Part shown: piece by piece, positions 31,836 to 41,139 of the stretch | How positions within the stretch are numbered: the first letter of the stretch is position 1 | Layout of the letters: the number at the start of each line of letters is the position of its first letter | DNA from: Sphingomonas flavalba | GTDB lineage: Bacteria; Pseudomonadota; Alphaproteobacteria; Sphingomonadales; Sphingomonadaceae | Direction of reading: 5' to 3' | Assembly (NCBI RefSeq): GCF_004796535.1 | Contig: NZ_SPHY01000005.1 | Location: 120,001 to 184,000, forward strand | Length of the DNA stretch: 64,000 nt | The notes under the pieces: generated by a model | Databases searched by the model: none | Seen by the model: the letters and a program-made list of their open reading frames with translations, nothing else | Told to the model about the DNA's origin: nothing | Program-made: the position numbers and the translations under genes

Positions 31836-32715
31836 CGCCGAAACCCCTGCCGACCCGGCAAGCCTGATCGCGGCGCTGACCGCGCTGCTCGATGTCGAGC
31901 AGATCGACATCGACCTCTATCGCGGGCCGCAGAAGCCGGACGGCATCGGCCGGGTCTATGGTGGCCAGGTCATCGCCCAGGCGCTGGTCGCCGCCACCCA
32001 CGCCACCCCGCCTGAGCGGGTGGTTCACTCGCTCCACGCCTATTTCATGCGGCCGGGGGACGAGGACCAGCCGATCATCTACCGGGTCAAGCGCGACCAT
32101 GACGGCGGCAGCTTTTCCACCCGCCGGGTCATCGCCTTCCAGCGCGGCCAGCCGATCCTGTCGCTCGCCGCTTCGTTCCAGAAGCGCGAGTCGGGGCTTG
32201 CCCACCAGGCGGAGATGCCCGCCGTGCCGGCGCCGGAGGACCTGCCCGACGAGATGGAGCTGCGCCGCGCCTTCGCGCCGCGCGTACCGGAGAAATGGCG
32301 TCCGTTCTTCCTGCGCCCGCGCCCGTTCGAGATGCGGCCGGTCGGCAGCCATGGCTGGATGACCGGCGAGACGGAGCCGCCCGCCCAGCAGATCTGGCTG
32401 CGCGCCGCCGCCCCGGTCGGCGACGACCCGGCGCTGCACCGCGCGATGCTGGCCTATATGTCCGACATGTTCCTGCTCGGCACGGCGATGCGGCCGCACG
32501 GCGTAAGCTGGCTCGACGCCGACATGCAGACCGCCAGCCTGGACCACGCGCTGTGGCTGCACGAGGATTTCCGCGTCGACGACTGGCTGCTCTACACGAC
32601 CGACAGCCCATGGGCCGGGGGCGGGCGCGGCTTCAACCGCGGCGCGCTGTTCACCCGCGACGGGCGGCTGATCGCCAGCGCCGCACAGGAGGGGCTGATC
32701 CGCCAGCGCGGTTAG
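31828..32715 (+). CDS. tesB: Acyl-CoA thioesterase II
   Basis: The 295-residue double hot-dog protein shows IGRVYGGQVIAQALVAA, VHSLHAYFMRPGD, GGSFSTRRVIAFQRG and the C-terminal SLDHALWLHEDFRVDDWLLY. All are signatures of TesB, which hydrolyses medium- and long-chain acyl-CoA to fatty acid and CoA. The start is a GTG (31828) inside the end of the preceding gene. Confidence 0.95.
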   Translation: MADAETPADPASLIAALTALLDVEQIDIDLYRGPQKPDGIGRVYGGQVIAQALVAATHATPPERVVHSLHAYFMRPGDEDQPIIYRVKRDHDGGSFSTRRVIAFQRGQPILSLAASFQKRESGLAHQAEMPAVPAPEDLPDEMELRRAFAPRVPEKWRPFFLRPRPFEMRPVGSHGWMTGETEPPAQQIWLRAAAPVGDDPALHRAMLAYMSDMFLLGTAMRPHGVSWLDADMQTASLDHALWLHEDFRVDDWLLYTTDSPWAGGGRGFNRGALFTRDGRLIASAAQEGLIRQRG

Positions 32716-32741
32716 GCGGGGGCGGCACCCTTGGAGGGCAT

Positions 32742-32769
32742 GGGCTCCTGCTTTCGCAGGAGTACGGGT
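32742..32769 (+). repeat. Dispersed hairpin repeat, copy 2
   Basis: GGGCTCCTGCTTTCGCAGG continues as AGTACGG. The inner CTCCTG/CAGGAG stem is perfect. It lies between tesB and the CoA-transferase gene. Confidence 0.7.
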
Positions 32770-32842
32770 GGCCCCGAAGCCGGTTGAAGCGGCGCAGCGC
32801 CGTGGAGGGGCTGCCGCTTGGGCGGGGACGGCGATAGTGCGG

Positions 32843-34000
32843 TCAGCGCCAGTGCCAGTCGGCGTCGTCCTGGCCGAGCGCAGGCGGGGCGCGGTCGGCG
32901 ACCATCGGTTCGCCGTCGAGCAGGATCGGGCCGCGCAGTTGCGGCAGCCGCCCGCCGGCGACGTGTGGGGCGGCCAGTTCCACCTGCATGCCGCGCGCCA
33001 CCACCTGCGGGTCCGCGAACGCCTCGGCGACGCTGTTGATCGGGCCGGCGGGGACGCCTTGCGCCTCCAGCGCGGCGAGCAGGGTATCGCGCGCCATTGT
33101 CCCGGTTCGTGCGGCGAGCAGCGCGATCAGCGCCTCGCGGTTGGCGACACGCCCGGCGTTGGTCAGGAAGCGCGGGTCGTCGGCCAGTTCCGGCACGCCG
33201 AGCACCGCGCAGAAGCGCCGGTACTGCCGGTCGTTGCCGGTGGCGACGACGACCAGCCCGTCGGCGGTGGCGAACGGCTGGTAGGGGACCAGATTGGGGT
33301 GGCTGTTGCCGGTCAGCCCCGGCGACCGGCCGCTGACGAACAGGTTCATCGCCTGATTGGCGAGCACCCCGGTCATCACGTCGAGCAGCGCCATGTCGAC
33401 ATGGCCGCCCTCGCCGGTTTCGGCGCGGCGGTGGAGCGCGGCCAGCGCCGCGCCGGCGGTGTAGACGCCGGTGAACAGATCGGCGACGGCGACGCCGACG
33501 CGCTGCGGCTCGCGCCCCGGCTCGCCGGTGATCGCCATCAGCCCGCCCATCGCCTGGACCAGATAGTCGTAACCGGCGCGCGCCGCATAGGGCCCGGTCT
33601 GGCCGAAGCCGGTGATCGAGCAGTAGATCAGGCGCGGGTTGAGCGCGCGCAGCGCCGGCCAGTCCAGCCCGTAGCGGGCGAGGCCGCCGACCTTGAAATT
33701 CTCGATCAGGATATCGGCGTCGGTGGCGAGCGCCCTGATCCGCGCGATATCCTCCGCCGAATCGAAATCGGCGAGGATCGAGCGCTTGCCGCGGTTGCAG
33801 CTATGGTAATAGGCGGCCGACAGCGGCGCGCCGTCCGCGCCGGTGACGAACGGCGGACCCCAGGCGCGGGTGTCGTCGCCCGCCCCGCGCCGTTCAACCT
33901 TGATGACGTCTGCGCCCAGGTCCGCCAGCATCTGCCCGGCCCACGGCCCGGCGAGGATGCGGGCCAGTTCGAGGACGCGAACGCCGGCGAGCGGCTTCAC
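32843..34000 (-). CDS. CaiB/BaiF family III CoA-transferase
   Basis: The GTG at 34000 overlaps the TGA of the glutaryl-CoA dehydrogenase gene by four bases. The 385-residue protein has [58 protein letters not shown], and [14 protein letters not shown], typical of this family. Coupling to GcdH suggests it makes glutaryl-CoA from glutarate, as in the mammalian succinyl-CoA:glutarate CoA-transferase pairing. Substrate assignment is from context. Confidence 0.88.
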   Translation of the reverse strand: MKPLAGVRVLELARILAGPWAGQMLADLGADVIKVERRGAGDDTRAWGPPFVTGADGAPLSAAYYHSCNRGKRSILADFDSAEDIARIRALATDADILIENFKVGGLARYGLDWPALRALNPRLIYCSITGFGQTGPYAARAGYDYLVQAMGGLMAITGEPGREPQRVGVAVADLFTGVYTAGAALAALHRRAETGEGGHVDMALLDVMTGVLANQAMNLFVSGRSPGLTGNSHPNLVPYQPFATADGLVVVATGNDRQYRRFCAVLGVPELADDPRFLTNAGRVANREALIALLAARTGTMARDTLLAALEAQGVPAGPINSVAEAFADPQVVARGMQVELAAPHVAGGRLPQLRGPILLDGEPMVADRAPPALGQDDADWHWR

Positions 34001-35187
34001 GCGAAGGCCGACAGGCCGGTGATCGCGCGGCCGAGGATCAGCGCGTGGACGTCGTGCGCGCCTTCGTAGGTGTTCACCGTTTCCAGGTTCATCGCGTGGC
34101 GCATGACGTGATATTCCTCGGATATGCCGTTGCCGCCGTGCATGTCGCGGGCGGCGCGGGCGATGTCGAGCGCCTTGCCGCAATTGTTGCGCTTGATGAT
34201 GCTGACCATTTCCGGCGCCAGCCTGCCTTCGTCGAACAGCCGGCCGACGCGCAGCGCCGCCTGCAGGCCGAGGGTGATTTCCGTCTGCATGTCGGCCAGC
34301 TTCTTCTGGACGAGCTGGGTGGCGGCGAGCGGGCGGCCGAACTGCTTGCGGTCGAGGGTGTAGGCGCGGGCGCGGTGCCAGCAATCCTCGGCCGCGCCCA
34401 TCGCGCCCCAGGCGATGCCGTAGCGGGCGCGGTTGAGGCAGCCGAACGGCCCCTTCAGCCCCGACACATTGGGCAGCAGCGCGTCCTCGCCGACCTCGAC
34501 GCCGTCGAGCATGATCATGCCGGTGGTCGAGGTGCGTAGCGACAGCTTGCCCTCTATCTTCGGCGCCGATAGGCCCTTCGCCCCCTTTTCGAGGACGAAG
34601 CCGCGGATCGCGCCGTCATGGGCGTCCGACTTCGCCCAGATGACGAACACGTCGGCGAAGGGGGCGTTTGAGATCCACGTCTTGGAGCCGGAGAGGCGGT
34701 AGCCGCCGTCGATTCTTTCCGCCCGCGTCCGCATGCCGCCGGGGTCGGAGCCGGCGTCCGGCTCGGTCAGGCCGAAGCAGCCGATCCATTCGCCGGTCGC
34801 CAGCCGGGGCAGGTATTTCGCCCGCTGCGCCGCGTCGCCATAGGCGAAGATCGGATGCATGACGAGCGACGACTGCACGCTCATCATCGAGCGGTAGCCG
34901 GAATCGACGCGCTCGACCTCCCGCGCGACGAGGCCGTAGGCGACATAGGAAGCACCTGCGCCACCATATTCCTCCGGCAGGGTCAGGCCGAGCAGGCCGA
35001 GTTCGCCCATCTCGCGGAAGATCGAGGGGTCCTGCGTCTCGTCGCGGAAAGCGGCGATGACCCGCGGGGCCAGCCTGTCCTGGGCATAGGCGTGGGCAGT
35101 GTCGCGGATTGCCCGTTCCTCGTCACTCAACTGCTCGTCGAGCAGCAGCGGATCGTCCCAGCGCAGGCGCGCGATCGTCTCAGCCAT
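33997..35187 (-). CDS. gcdH: Glutaryl-CoA dehydrogenase
   Basis: The 396-residue acyl-CoA dehydrogenase has [21 protein letters not shown], the GcdH-typical [33 protein letters not shown], and the catalytic Glu375 in [20 protein letters not shown]. GcdH oxidises and decarboxylates glutaryl-CoA to crotonyl-CoA using FAD, in lysine, tryptophan and glutarate breakdown. It forms a two-gene operon with the CoA-transferase. Length and motifs are complete. Confidence 0.94.
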   Translation of the reverse strand: MAETIARLRWDDPLLLDEQLSDEERAIRDTAHAYAQDRLAPRVIAAFRDETQDPSIFREMGELGLLGLTLPEEYGGAGASYVAYGLVAREVERVDSGYRSMMSVQSSLVMHPIFAYGDAAQRAKYLPRLATGEWIGCFGLTEPDAGSDPGGMRTRAERIDGGYRLSGSKTWISNAPFADVFVIWAKSDAHDGAIRGFVLEKGAKGLSAPKIEGKLSLRTSTTGMIMLDGVEVGEDALLPNVSGLKGPFGCLNRARYGIAWGAMGAAEDCWHRARAYTLDRKQFGRPLAATQLVQKKLADMQTEITLGLQAALRVGRLFDEGRLAPEMVSIIKRNNCGKALDIARAARDMHGGNGISEEYHVMRHAMNLETVNTYEGAHDVHALILGRAITGLSAFA

Positions 35188-35244
35188 GTCAGCCTCCGGT
35201 TGCGGCCCGGCGGGCGGGCCAGAATAGTCGCCCGGCCCGGCCGC

Positions 35245-37335
35245 CTACAGGCGGGTCGCGGAGCTGACCGCTTCCGCCGCGCGCAGCGCCGCGAGGATGC
35301 GGGTCAGGTGGTGCAGGTCGCGCACTTCCAGGTCGAGCGAGAAACTGTGGAACCCGCCGTCGCGATTGTCGAGGCGCAGGTTCAGGATGTTCGCCTTGTG
35401 CGCGCCGATCACGCTGGCCATCACGCCGAGCGCGCCGGGTTCGTTCTTCAGCACCACCGCCAGCCGGGCGACGGCGCCGTCGGACCCGTCGCGCCACGAC
35501 AGGTCGATCCAGTCGGCGTCGACGCCGTCGGCCAGCTTCGGGCAGCCGATGGCGTGGACCTCGATCGGCTCGTCCGGGTGGCGCAGGCCGACGATGCGGT
35601 CGCCCGGCACCGGGTGGCAGCACGGGGCGAGGACGAAGGCAACGCCGGGGGTCAGCCCCTTGATCGAGATCGCCTCGCGCTGGCGCGGCGCGGTTTCGGC
35701 GTCGCCGCCGGAGGAGCCGGGCATCAGCGCCTCCATCAGCCCGGCGTCGCTGACCTGGCCGCGGGCGATGGCGATCATCAACGCCGCCTCGTCATCCATC
35801 TTCAGCCGTTGCAGCGCCTCTTTCAGCGCGTTGGGCGCGAGCTGCGCGGGCAGGCGAGCGACGATCTCGTCATACAGCTTGCGGCCGAGCGCCATGCCCT
35901 CGTCCCGCTCCTTGTGGCGGACGAAGCGGCGGATGGCGGCGCGCGCCTTGCCGGTGACGACGAAGTTCAGCCAGGCCGGTTGCGGCTCCTGCGCCTTGGA
36001 CCGCAATATCTGCACCTGATCGCCGTTGACGATCGGGGTGCGCAGCGGCACGACCCGGCCGTTGATCTTGGCGCCGACCGCGGTGTCGCCAAGGTCGGTG
36101 TGCACCGCATAGGCGAAATCGACCGGGGTCGCGCCCTTTGGCAACTGATACAGTTCCCCCTTCGGCGTGAAGGCGAAGATGCGGTCCTGGTACATCGCCA
36201 TCCGGGTATGTTCGAGCAGCTCCTCCGGGCTGCCGGCGGTTTCCAGGATTTCGATCAGGTCCCTGATCCAGCCGACCTGCCCGTCCGGCCCCTTCTTGCT
36301 GTCCTGCTTGTAGGCCCAGTGGGCGGCGAGGCCGAATTCGGCCTGGGCGTGCATCGCCTCGCTGCGGATCTGGATTTCGACCCGCATGTTTTCGGCATGG
36401 ATGACGGCGGTGTGCAGCGACTTGTAGCCGTTGCGCTTGGGCGTCGAGATATAGTCCTTGAACCGGCCCGGCACCATCGGCCAGCGACGGTGGATGATGC
36501 CGAGCGCCTTGTAGCAATCCTCCACCGTCGGCACGATCGCGCGGAACGCCATCACGTCCGACAACTGCTCGAAGCTGATGTGGCGTTCCTGCATCTTGCG
36601 CCAGATCGAGTAGGGGTGCTTGCGCCGGCCGCTGATCTCCGCGTCCAGCCCGCCGCGGCCGAGCAGCAGCTTCAGCCCGGCGGAGATCCGCGCGATCCGG
36701 TCGCCGCCGTCGGATTCGAGCAGTTCCAGGCGGCGGGTGATCGAGGTGTAGGCTTCCGGCTCAAGCTGCTGGAAGGCCAGCGTCTGCATCTCGTTCATGA
36801 ACTCGTACATGCCGATCCGCTCGGCGAGCGGGGCGTAGATATCCATCGTCTCGCGGGCGATGCGGCGGCGGCGGTCCTCGTCCTTGATGAAATGGAGGGT
36901 ACGCATGTTGTGCAGCCGGTCGGCGAGCTTGACCAGCAGCACGCGGATGTCGTCCGACATGGCGAGCAGGAATTTGCGCAGGTTTTCGGCGGCGCGCTCG
37001 TTTTCGGTCTGCGCCTCGATCTTCGACAGCTTGGTGACGCCGTCGACCAGCCGGGCGACGTTGCCGCCGAACAGCTTCTCGATCTCCGCCGGCGTCGCGA
37101 CCGTGTCCTCGATCGTGTCGTGGAGGATGGCGGTGGCGATGGTCTCGTCGTCCAGCCGCAGGTCAGTCAATATGCCGGCGACTTCGATCGGATGGCTGAA
37201 ATAGGGGTCGCCGGAAGCGCGCTTCTGGCTGCCGTGCGCCTGCATCGAAAACACATAGGCACGGTTGATCAGCGCCTCGTCGGCGTCGGGATCGTAGCTC
37301 TTGACCCGCTCTACAAGCTCATATTGACGCAGCAT
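35245..37335 (-). CDS. rsh: Bifunctional (p)ppGpp synthetase/hydrolase
   Basis: From ATG 37335 (MLRQYELVERVKSYDPDAD) the 696-residue protein has an N-terminal HD hydrolase domain (YFSHPIEVAG, TAILHDTIEDT, KLADRLHNMRTL). A synthetase domain follows (AFRAIVPTVEDCYKALGIIH, DYISTPKRNGYKSLHT, VEIQIRSEAMHAQAEFGLAAHW), then TGS (IFAFTPKGELYQLPKGATPVDFAY), a Zn-finger-like region (LAPCCHPVPGDRIVG) and a C-terminal ACT domain. It is the single long Rel/Spo enzyme typical of alphaproteobacteria and controls the stringent response. Confidence 0.96.
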   Translation of the reverse strand: MLRQYELVERVKSYDPDADEALINRAYVFSMQAHGSQKRASGDPYFSHPIEVAGILTDLRLDDETIATAILHDTIEDTVATPAEIEKLFGGNVARLVDGVTKLSKIEAQTENERAAENLRKFLLAMSDDIRVLLVKLADRLHNMRTLHFIKDEDRRRRIARETMDIYAPLAERIGMYEFMNEMQTLAFQQLEPEAYTSITRRLELLESDGGDRIARISAGLKLLLGRGGLDAEISGRRKHPYSIWRKMQERHISFEQLSDVMAFRAIVPTVEDCYKALGIIHRRWPMVPGRFKDYISTPKRNGYKSLHTAVIHAENMRVEIQIRSEAMHAQAEFGLAAHWAYKQDSKKGPDGQVGWIRDLIEILETAGSPEELLEHTRMAMYQDRIFAFTPKGELYQLPKGATPVDFAYAVHTDLGDTAVGAKINGRVVPLRTPIVNGDQVQILRSKAQEPQPAWLNFVVTGKARAAIRRFVRHKERDEGMALGRKLYDEIVARLPAQLAPNALKEALQRLKMDDEAALMIAIARGQVSDAGLMEALMPGSSGGDAETAPRQREAISIKGLTPGVAFVLAPCCHPVPGDRIVGLRHPDEPIEVHAIGCPKLADGVDADWIDLSWRDGSDGAVARLAVVLKNEPGALGVMASVIGAHKANILNLRLDNRDGGFHSFSLDLEVRDLHHLTRILAALRAAEAVSSATRL

Positions 37336-37443
37336 CGAGCCTAGATGGGGCCGCCCCCTGCCGCAATGCAACAGATTTCATGCGGGGTAGCCCGAAGGGC
37401 GCGAAGGGAGGGCGCGCGCCCTTCGAGCCGAGGCCCGCGCGGG

Positions 37444-37764
37444 TCATTTCGCGCGGGCGTTGCACTTGTCCAGCGCGGTGGCGTCGAACGCCTCGCCATC
37501 GGCGGTGAAGGCGGTCAGCCGGCCCAGCTCGCGGGCGGCCACGGCGCAGACAACCGCCGGGCGGCTGTCCCCCCGGCCGGACGCGCAACTGGTGCCGTCG
37601 CACGACCAGATCTGGTCGCGGATCACGGTGCGGCCGGCGGCGGGGGCGGCGGCCGGGATCGCGTTGTAGAAGGCGCCCGGCTGGGCAGCGGACGGGGCCG
37701 CGACGAACAGGGACGACGCGGTGAGCGCGGCGGCCAGGCTGAGAATACGAAGCATCGGGGTCAT
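37444..37764 (-). CDS. CC_3452-family secreted protein
   Basis: The roughly 106-residue product has a signal peptide (MLRILSLAAALTASSLFVAAPSAAQ) and a short mature region with two cysteine pairs: WSCDGTSCASG and VCAVAARELG, ending DKCNARAK. The pattern matches a sphingomonad/caulobacter family named after Caulobacter CC_3452, of unknown function. Start 37764 or 37755 are both possible; GGGA precedes them. It is divergent from the HxlR regulator. Confidence 0.75.
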   Translation of the reverse strand: MTPMLRILSLAAALTASSLFVAAPSAAQPGAFYNAIPAAAPAAGRTVIRDQIWSCDGTSCASGRGDSRPAVVCAVAARELGRLTAFTADGEAFDATALDKCNARAK

Positions 37765-37792
37765 TCCCATTCCGCTGAGGGGCATCGCGATA

Positions 37793-37823
37793 TTTACAGC
37801 GTCAAGTTTACGTCGTCAAGTTT
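37793..37823. promoter_or_regulatory. Tandem 14-bp repeats between divergent genes
   Basis: TTTACAGCGTCAAG is followed directly by TTTACGTCGTCAAG (12 of 14 identical) and a third TTT. They lie in the gap between the CC_3452-type gene and the HxlR regulator. A regulator-binding site is plausible. Confidence 0.45.
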
Positions 37824-37889
37824 CCATATGAAACCAGGCAGCATTTTTTCGTTTCGCCCGGCGCACGGGCTGGTCTAGCTCTGGCGGTC

Positions 37890-38363
37890 ATGGAAAATCC
37901 CGCTCCCCTGCCGCATCTTGCGTTGCAGTGCAGCCTGCCGGCCGCGCTGGAGGCGATGGGCGAGCGCTGGTCCTTCCTGATCCTGCGCGCGGCGTTCAAC
38001 GGCTTGCAGCATTTCCAGGAGATGCAGGCGAGCCTCGGCATCGCCCGCAATATCCTGGCGAATCGGCTGGCGCGGCTGGTCGCGGCCGGCATCCTGGAGC
38101 GGCAAGCCTGCCCCGGCGATCGCCGCAAGGTGGAATACCGGCTGACCGACAAGGGCGCGGCGCTGTTGCCGACGATGATCGCGCTGCGCCAGTGGGGGGA
38201 GCGGTGGGAGACCGGCTGCCCGTCCAACCCGGTGCTGGTCGACACCCGCGACGGCGCGCCGGTGCGGCCGATCCGCGTCTACGCCCATGACGGGCGGCCG
38301 CTGGAATGGGAGGATCTGTGCTTCCGCGACCGCGCGGAACTGGCCGGGCCGGCGGCCGAATAG
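37890..38363 (+). CDS. HxlR-family transcriptional regulator
   Basis: The 157-residue protein shows CSLPAALEAMGERWSFLILRAAFNGLQHFQEMQ, LGIARNILANRLARLVAAGIL and GDRRKVEYRLTDKG, the HxlR winged helix. Cys14 near the start is at the position that senses thiol stress in some HxlR proteins. Its target may be the divergent secreted-protein gene. The C-terminal extension is short and unremarkable. Confidence 0.9.
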   Translation: MENPAPLPHLALQCSLPAALEAMGERWSFLILRAAFNGLQHFQEMQASLGIARNILANRLARLVAAGILERQACPGDRRKVEYRLTDKGAALLPTMIALRQWGERWETGCPSNPVLVDTRDGAPVRPIRVYAHDGRPLEWEDLCFRDRAELAGPAAE

Positions 38364-38389
38364 CGCCTGGCGGCGGATGCGGGTCCGGT

Positions 38390-38415
38390 GGGCCCCTGCT
38401 TTCGCAGGAGCACGG
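38390..38415 (+). repeat. Dispersed hairpin repeat, copy 3
   Basis: The element reads GGGCCCCTGCTTTCGCAGG followed by AGCACGG, between the HxlR gene and rpoZ. Confidence 0.65.
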
Positions 38416-38466
38416 GGTGATCGATCCGGGCCTCCCCCCGCCGTGGCGCGGGGGGGGCGGTTTCAG

Positions 38467-38808
38467 TTATTCGTAGTCGGCGCCGAGATTCTGGTTGCGC
38501 GGCGGGGCGGCGGCGGTCAGGCGCAGCGCCTCCGCCGACTGGCTGAGCGAACCGATCGCGTCGGGCGCGTCCTCGTCGTCGACCTGGACGCGCTGGAGCA
38601 GCTGGACCACCGACTCGCGCAGGTCGTCGGGGCGGATCGTCTCCTCGGCGATCTCGCGCAGGGCGACGACCGGGTTCTTGTCCCGGTCGCGGTCGAGGGT
38701 CAGATCGGCGCCGCCGGAAATCTGCCGCGCACGCTGCGCCGCGACCAGCACCAGGTCGAACCGGTTGGGCACCTTGTCGACACAATCCTCGACGGTAACG
38801 CGCGCCAT
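38467..38808 (-). CDS. rpoZ: RNA polymerase omega subunit
   Basis: The 113-residue protein begins [30 protein letters not shown] and contains [15 protein letters not shown], the omega signature. GGAG lies five bases before the ATG. Omega helps assemble RNA polymerase and, with beta-prime, forms a ppGpp site; its usual neighbour is the Rel/Spo gene, here about 1.1 kb away. Confidence 0.96.
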   Translation of the reverse strand: MARVTVEDCVDKVPNRFDLVLVAAQRARQISGGADLTLDRDRDKNPVVALREIAEETIRPDDLRESVVQLLQRVQVDDEDAPDAIGSLSQSAEALRLTAAAPPRNQNLGADYE

Positions 38809-38868
38809 AGTCGCTCCAGCTTCATCACGATGGAAGGAAGGGCTCGCAGGTAGCGATGCGACCCGCCG

Positions 38869-40104
38869 ATGTCAATGAAAACGGAGGGCTGGCGCCGCCG
38901 GCTTGCCTCTCCGCGACGGGCGCGGCATCCCTGCGCGATGGGCGATGCGGCGACCGACGGGGACAACGCGCTGATCGACGGCAACCGGTTGCAGCTGATG
39001 ACCGAGGGGCCGGAGCATATGGCCGCGCTGATCGACCTGATCGACGGCGCGGAGCACAGCCTGCGCCTGCTCTATTACACCTTCGCGCCCGACCATGCCG
39101 GGCTGCGGGTGCGCGACGCGCTGATGGCGGCGGCGGTGCGCGGCGTGAAGGTGTCGCTGCTCGTCGACGGTTTCGGCAGCGTCGAGGCCTGCGACCGTAA
39201 TTTCTTTGCGCCGCTGGCCGATCTGGGCGCCGCCTTTTGCTGCTTCATCCCGCGTTTCGGCCGCCGCTATCTGCTGCGCAACCACCAGAAGATGGCGTTG
39301 GCGGACGACAGGCGGGTGCTGATCGGCGGGTTCAATATCGCCGACGATTATTTCCTGTCGCCGGCAGAGGGCGGCTGGCGCGACCTGGGCCTGATCCTCG
39401 ACGGGCCGGCGGCCGAGCCGCTTGCCGTCTATTTCGACCGGCTGCTCGAATGGAGCCAGCACCCGCACCCACGGCTGCGCGCGCTGCGCCGGGCATTGAA
39501 GGGCTGGCAGCCGCGCCACGGACGGGTGCACTGGCTGCTCGGCGGGCCGACCCGGCGGCTGAACCCGTGGGCGCGGGCGGTGAAGCGCGAATTGCAGCAC
39601 GCCCACCGGCTGGACCTTGGCACCGCCTATTTCGCGCCGAACCCGGCGATGCTGCGGCGGGTGGAGCGGATCGGCCGGCGCGGCGCGGCGCGGGTGATGA
39701 CCGCCGCCTGGTCCGACAACACGACGACGATCGGCGCGGCGCGCTTCTGCTATGCCGGGCTGCTGCGCCGGGGGGTCAGGGTGTTCGAATACCAGCCGGG
39801 CAAGCTGCACACCAAGCTGATGGTCGTCGAGGACCGCGCCCATATCGGCAGCGCCAATTTCGACATCCGCAGCCTGTACCTGAACATGGAGATCATGCTG
39901 GCGGTGAAGGACGCCGGCTTCGCCGACCGGATGCGCGCCTATTTCGACGGCGAACTGGCGCAGTGCCGCGAATGGACGCTGGCCGACGTCACCGGCTGGC
40001 GCACGCTGCTGCTGCGGATGCGCTGGGCGCTGTGCTATTTCGTGGTCGCGGTGCTGGACTACAACATCACCAGCCGGCTGAATTTCGATGTGGATGGCGC
40101 CTGA
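38869..40104 (+). CDS. Phospholipase D-like/cardiolipin synthase family protein
   Basis: The protein, up to 411 residues, has two HKD motifs: [22 protein letters not shown] and [20 protein letters not shown]. The second is a classic HxKx4Dx6GSxN; in the first the Asp is followed by GGFN. This is the cardiolipin-synthase branch, which joins two phosphatidylglycerols. A C-terminal hydrophobic stretch ([14 protein letters not shown]) may associate with the membrane. The start could instead be ATG 38938 (MGDAATD). A PmtA-like gene follows convergently. Confidence 0.88.
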   Translation: MSMKTEGWRRRLASPRRARHPCAMGDAATDGDNALIDGNRLQLMTEGPEHMAALIDLIDGAEHSLRLLYYTFAPDHAGLRVRDALMAAAVRGVKVSLLVDGFGSVEACDRNFFAPLADLGAAFCCFIPRFGRRYLLRNHQKMALADDRRVLIGGFNIADDYFLSPAEGGWRDLGLILDGPAAEPLAVYFDRLLEWSQHPHPRLRALRRALKGWQPRHGRVHWLLGGPTRRLNPWARAVKRELQHAHRLDLGTAYFAPNPAMLRRVERIGRRGAARVMTAAWSDNTTTIGAARFCYAGLLRRGVRVFEYQPGKLHTKLMVVEDRAHIGSANFDIRSLYLNMEIMLAVKDAGFADRMRAYFDGELAQCREWTLADVTGWRTLLLRMRWALCYFVVAVLDYNITSRLNFDVDGA

Positions 40105-40113
40105 ACGGCGGGG

Positions 40114-40734
40114 TCAGTCCTTCCACGCCCAGTAGAGCTGGGCCGGGGGGACGTTCCAGAATTCGAAGCCGTGGTCGATCCGCTCGAAATGCGGGGCGAT
40201 GAAGTCGCGGACCCTGGGGCTGAACTGATAGACGAGGAAGGCGCCGCCGGGGCGCAGGATCGCCGCCGTTTCCGACGCGATGCGCGGGCCGACGCCGGCG
40301 GGCAGGGTGGAGAAGGGCAGGCCCGACAGTATATAGTCGGCGTGGGCGAAGCCATGGTCGCGCACGATGCGGCCGACATCGGCGGCGGAACCGTTGACCA
40401 CCTTGAAACGCGGGTCGGGGATCTCGTCGCGCAGGTAGGAGACGAAGTCCGGATTGGTATCGATCGCGATCAGCATCGCATCCGGCGCCAGCTTTTCCAG
40501 AACCGGGCGGCAGAAGGTGCCGACGCCGGGGCCGTATTCCACGAACAGTTTCGTTGAAGCCCAATCCACCGGCTTCAGCATCTTGTCGATCAGCATCGGC
40601 GATGAGGGGATAATCGAACCGACCATGACCGGATGCTTCAGAAAGCCCGAGAAGAACATCGCCAGCGGCCGGCTACGGTGCGCGAAGCTGTTGCGGGACT
40701 TGGTGCGATGCTGGGCGGAAGAAACGGACATCAT
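40114..40734 (-). CDS. PmtA-like phospholipid N-methyltransferase
   Basis: From ATG 40734 (GGAG upstream) the 206-residue protein shows FLKHPVMVGSIIPSSP and the SAM-binding motif LFVEYGPGVGTFCRPVLEKL, with IAIDTNPDFVSYL, YILSGLPFSTLP and LRPGGAFLVYQFSP. This matches the phospholipid/rRNA-dimethyladenosine-like methyltransferase group (COG3963). PmtA methylates phosphatidylethanolamine toward phosphatidylcholine. The neighbouring phospholipase-D-type gene supports a lipid role. It is convergent with that gene, nine bases apart. Confidence 0.78.
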   Translation of the reverse strand: MMSVSSAQHRTKSRNSFAHRSRPLAMFFSGFLKHPVMVGSIIPSSPMLIDKMLKPVDWASTKLFVEYGPGVGTFCRPVLEKLAPDAMLIAIDTNPDFVSYLRDEIPDPRFKVVNGSAADVGRIVRDHGFAHADYILSGLPFSTLPAGVGPRIASETAAILRPGGAFLVYQFSPRVRDFIAPHFERIDHGFEFWNVPPAQLYWAWKD

Positions 40735-40815
40735 GACTCCGTGAACGGTCCTGAAATCGTGCCGTCGCAAATCCGTGGCCTTTATTCAAGCGCGCGCCGC
40801 TCCTATGGCATCGGT

Positions 40816-41139
40816 ATGGCGCAAATTCTTACCGGCATGACCGCCGTCATCTTCGTCTCGACGCGCAGCGTGGACGACGACGCCGGTTATGCGGCGGCGG
40901 CTGAGACGATGGTCCGGCTCGCCGCCCGCCAGCCCGGCTATGTCGATATCGTCAGCGTCCGCGCCGCCGACCGGCGCGGGATCACGATCAGCTATTGGGC
41001 GGACGAGGCGGCGGCGCTGGCCTGGCGCGACCAGCCGGAACACAGGGCGATCCGCGAGCGCGGCCGGGGCGTGTGGTATGACGACTATCAGGTCGTCGTC
41101 GCCACGGTCGACCGCGCCTATGCCTGGACGCGGGCGTGA
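40816..41139 (+). CDS. Antibiotic biosynthesis monooxygenase (ABM) domain protein
   Basis: The 107-residue protein starts MAQILTGMTAVIFVSTRS and contains AAAETMVRLAARQPGYVDIVSV, ITISYWADEAAALAWRDQPEHR and GVWYDDYQVVVATVDR, a ferredoxin-like ABM domain. Such proteins often act on quinones or heme or are of unknown substrate. Its stop overlaps the MFS start (GTGA), so the two are co-translated. Confidence 0.82.
   Translation: MAQILTGMTAVIFVSTRSVDDDAGYAAAAETMVRLAARQPGYVDIVSVRAADRRGITISYWADEAAALAWRDQPEHRAIRERGRGVWYDDYQVVVATVDRAYAWTRA

Noticed and set aside
34855-37344. An 829-codon open frame on the plus strand
   Set aside because: It lies antisense to the Rel/Spo gene, whose domains are all intact. 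The open frame reflects GC-rich third codon positions and encodes low-complexity Arg/Gly/His-rich sequence with no family pattern.
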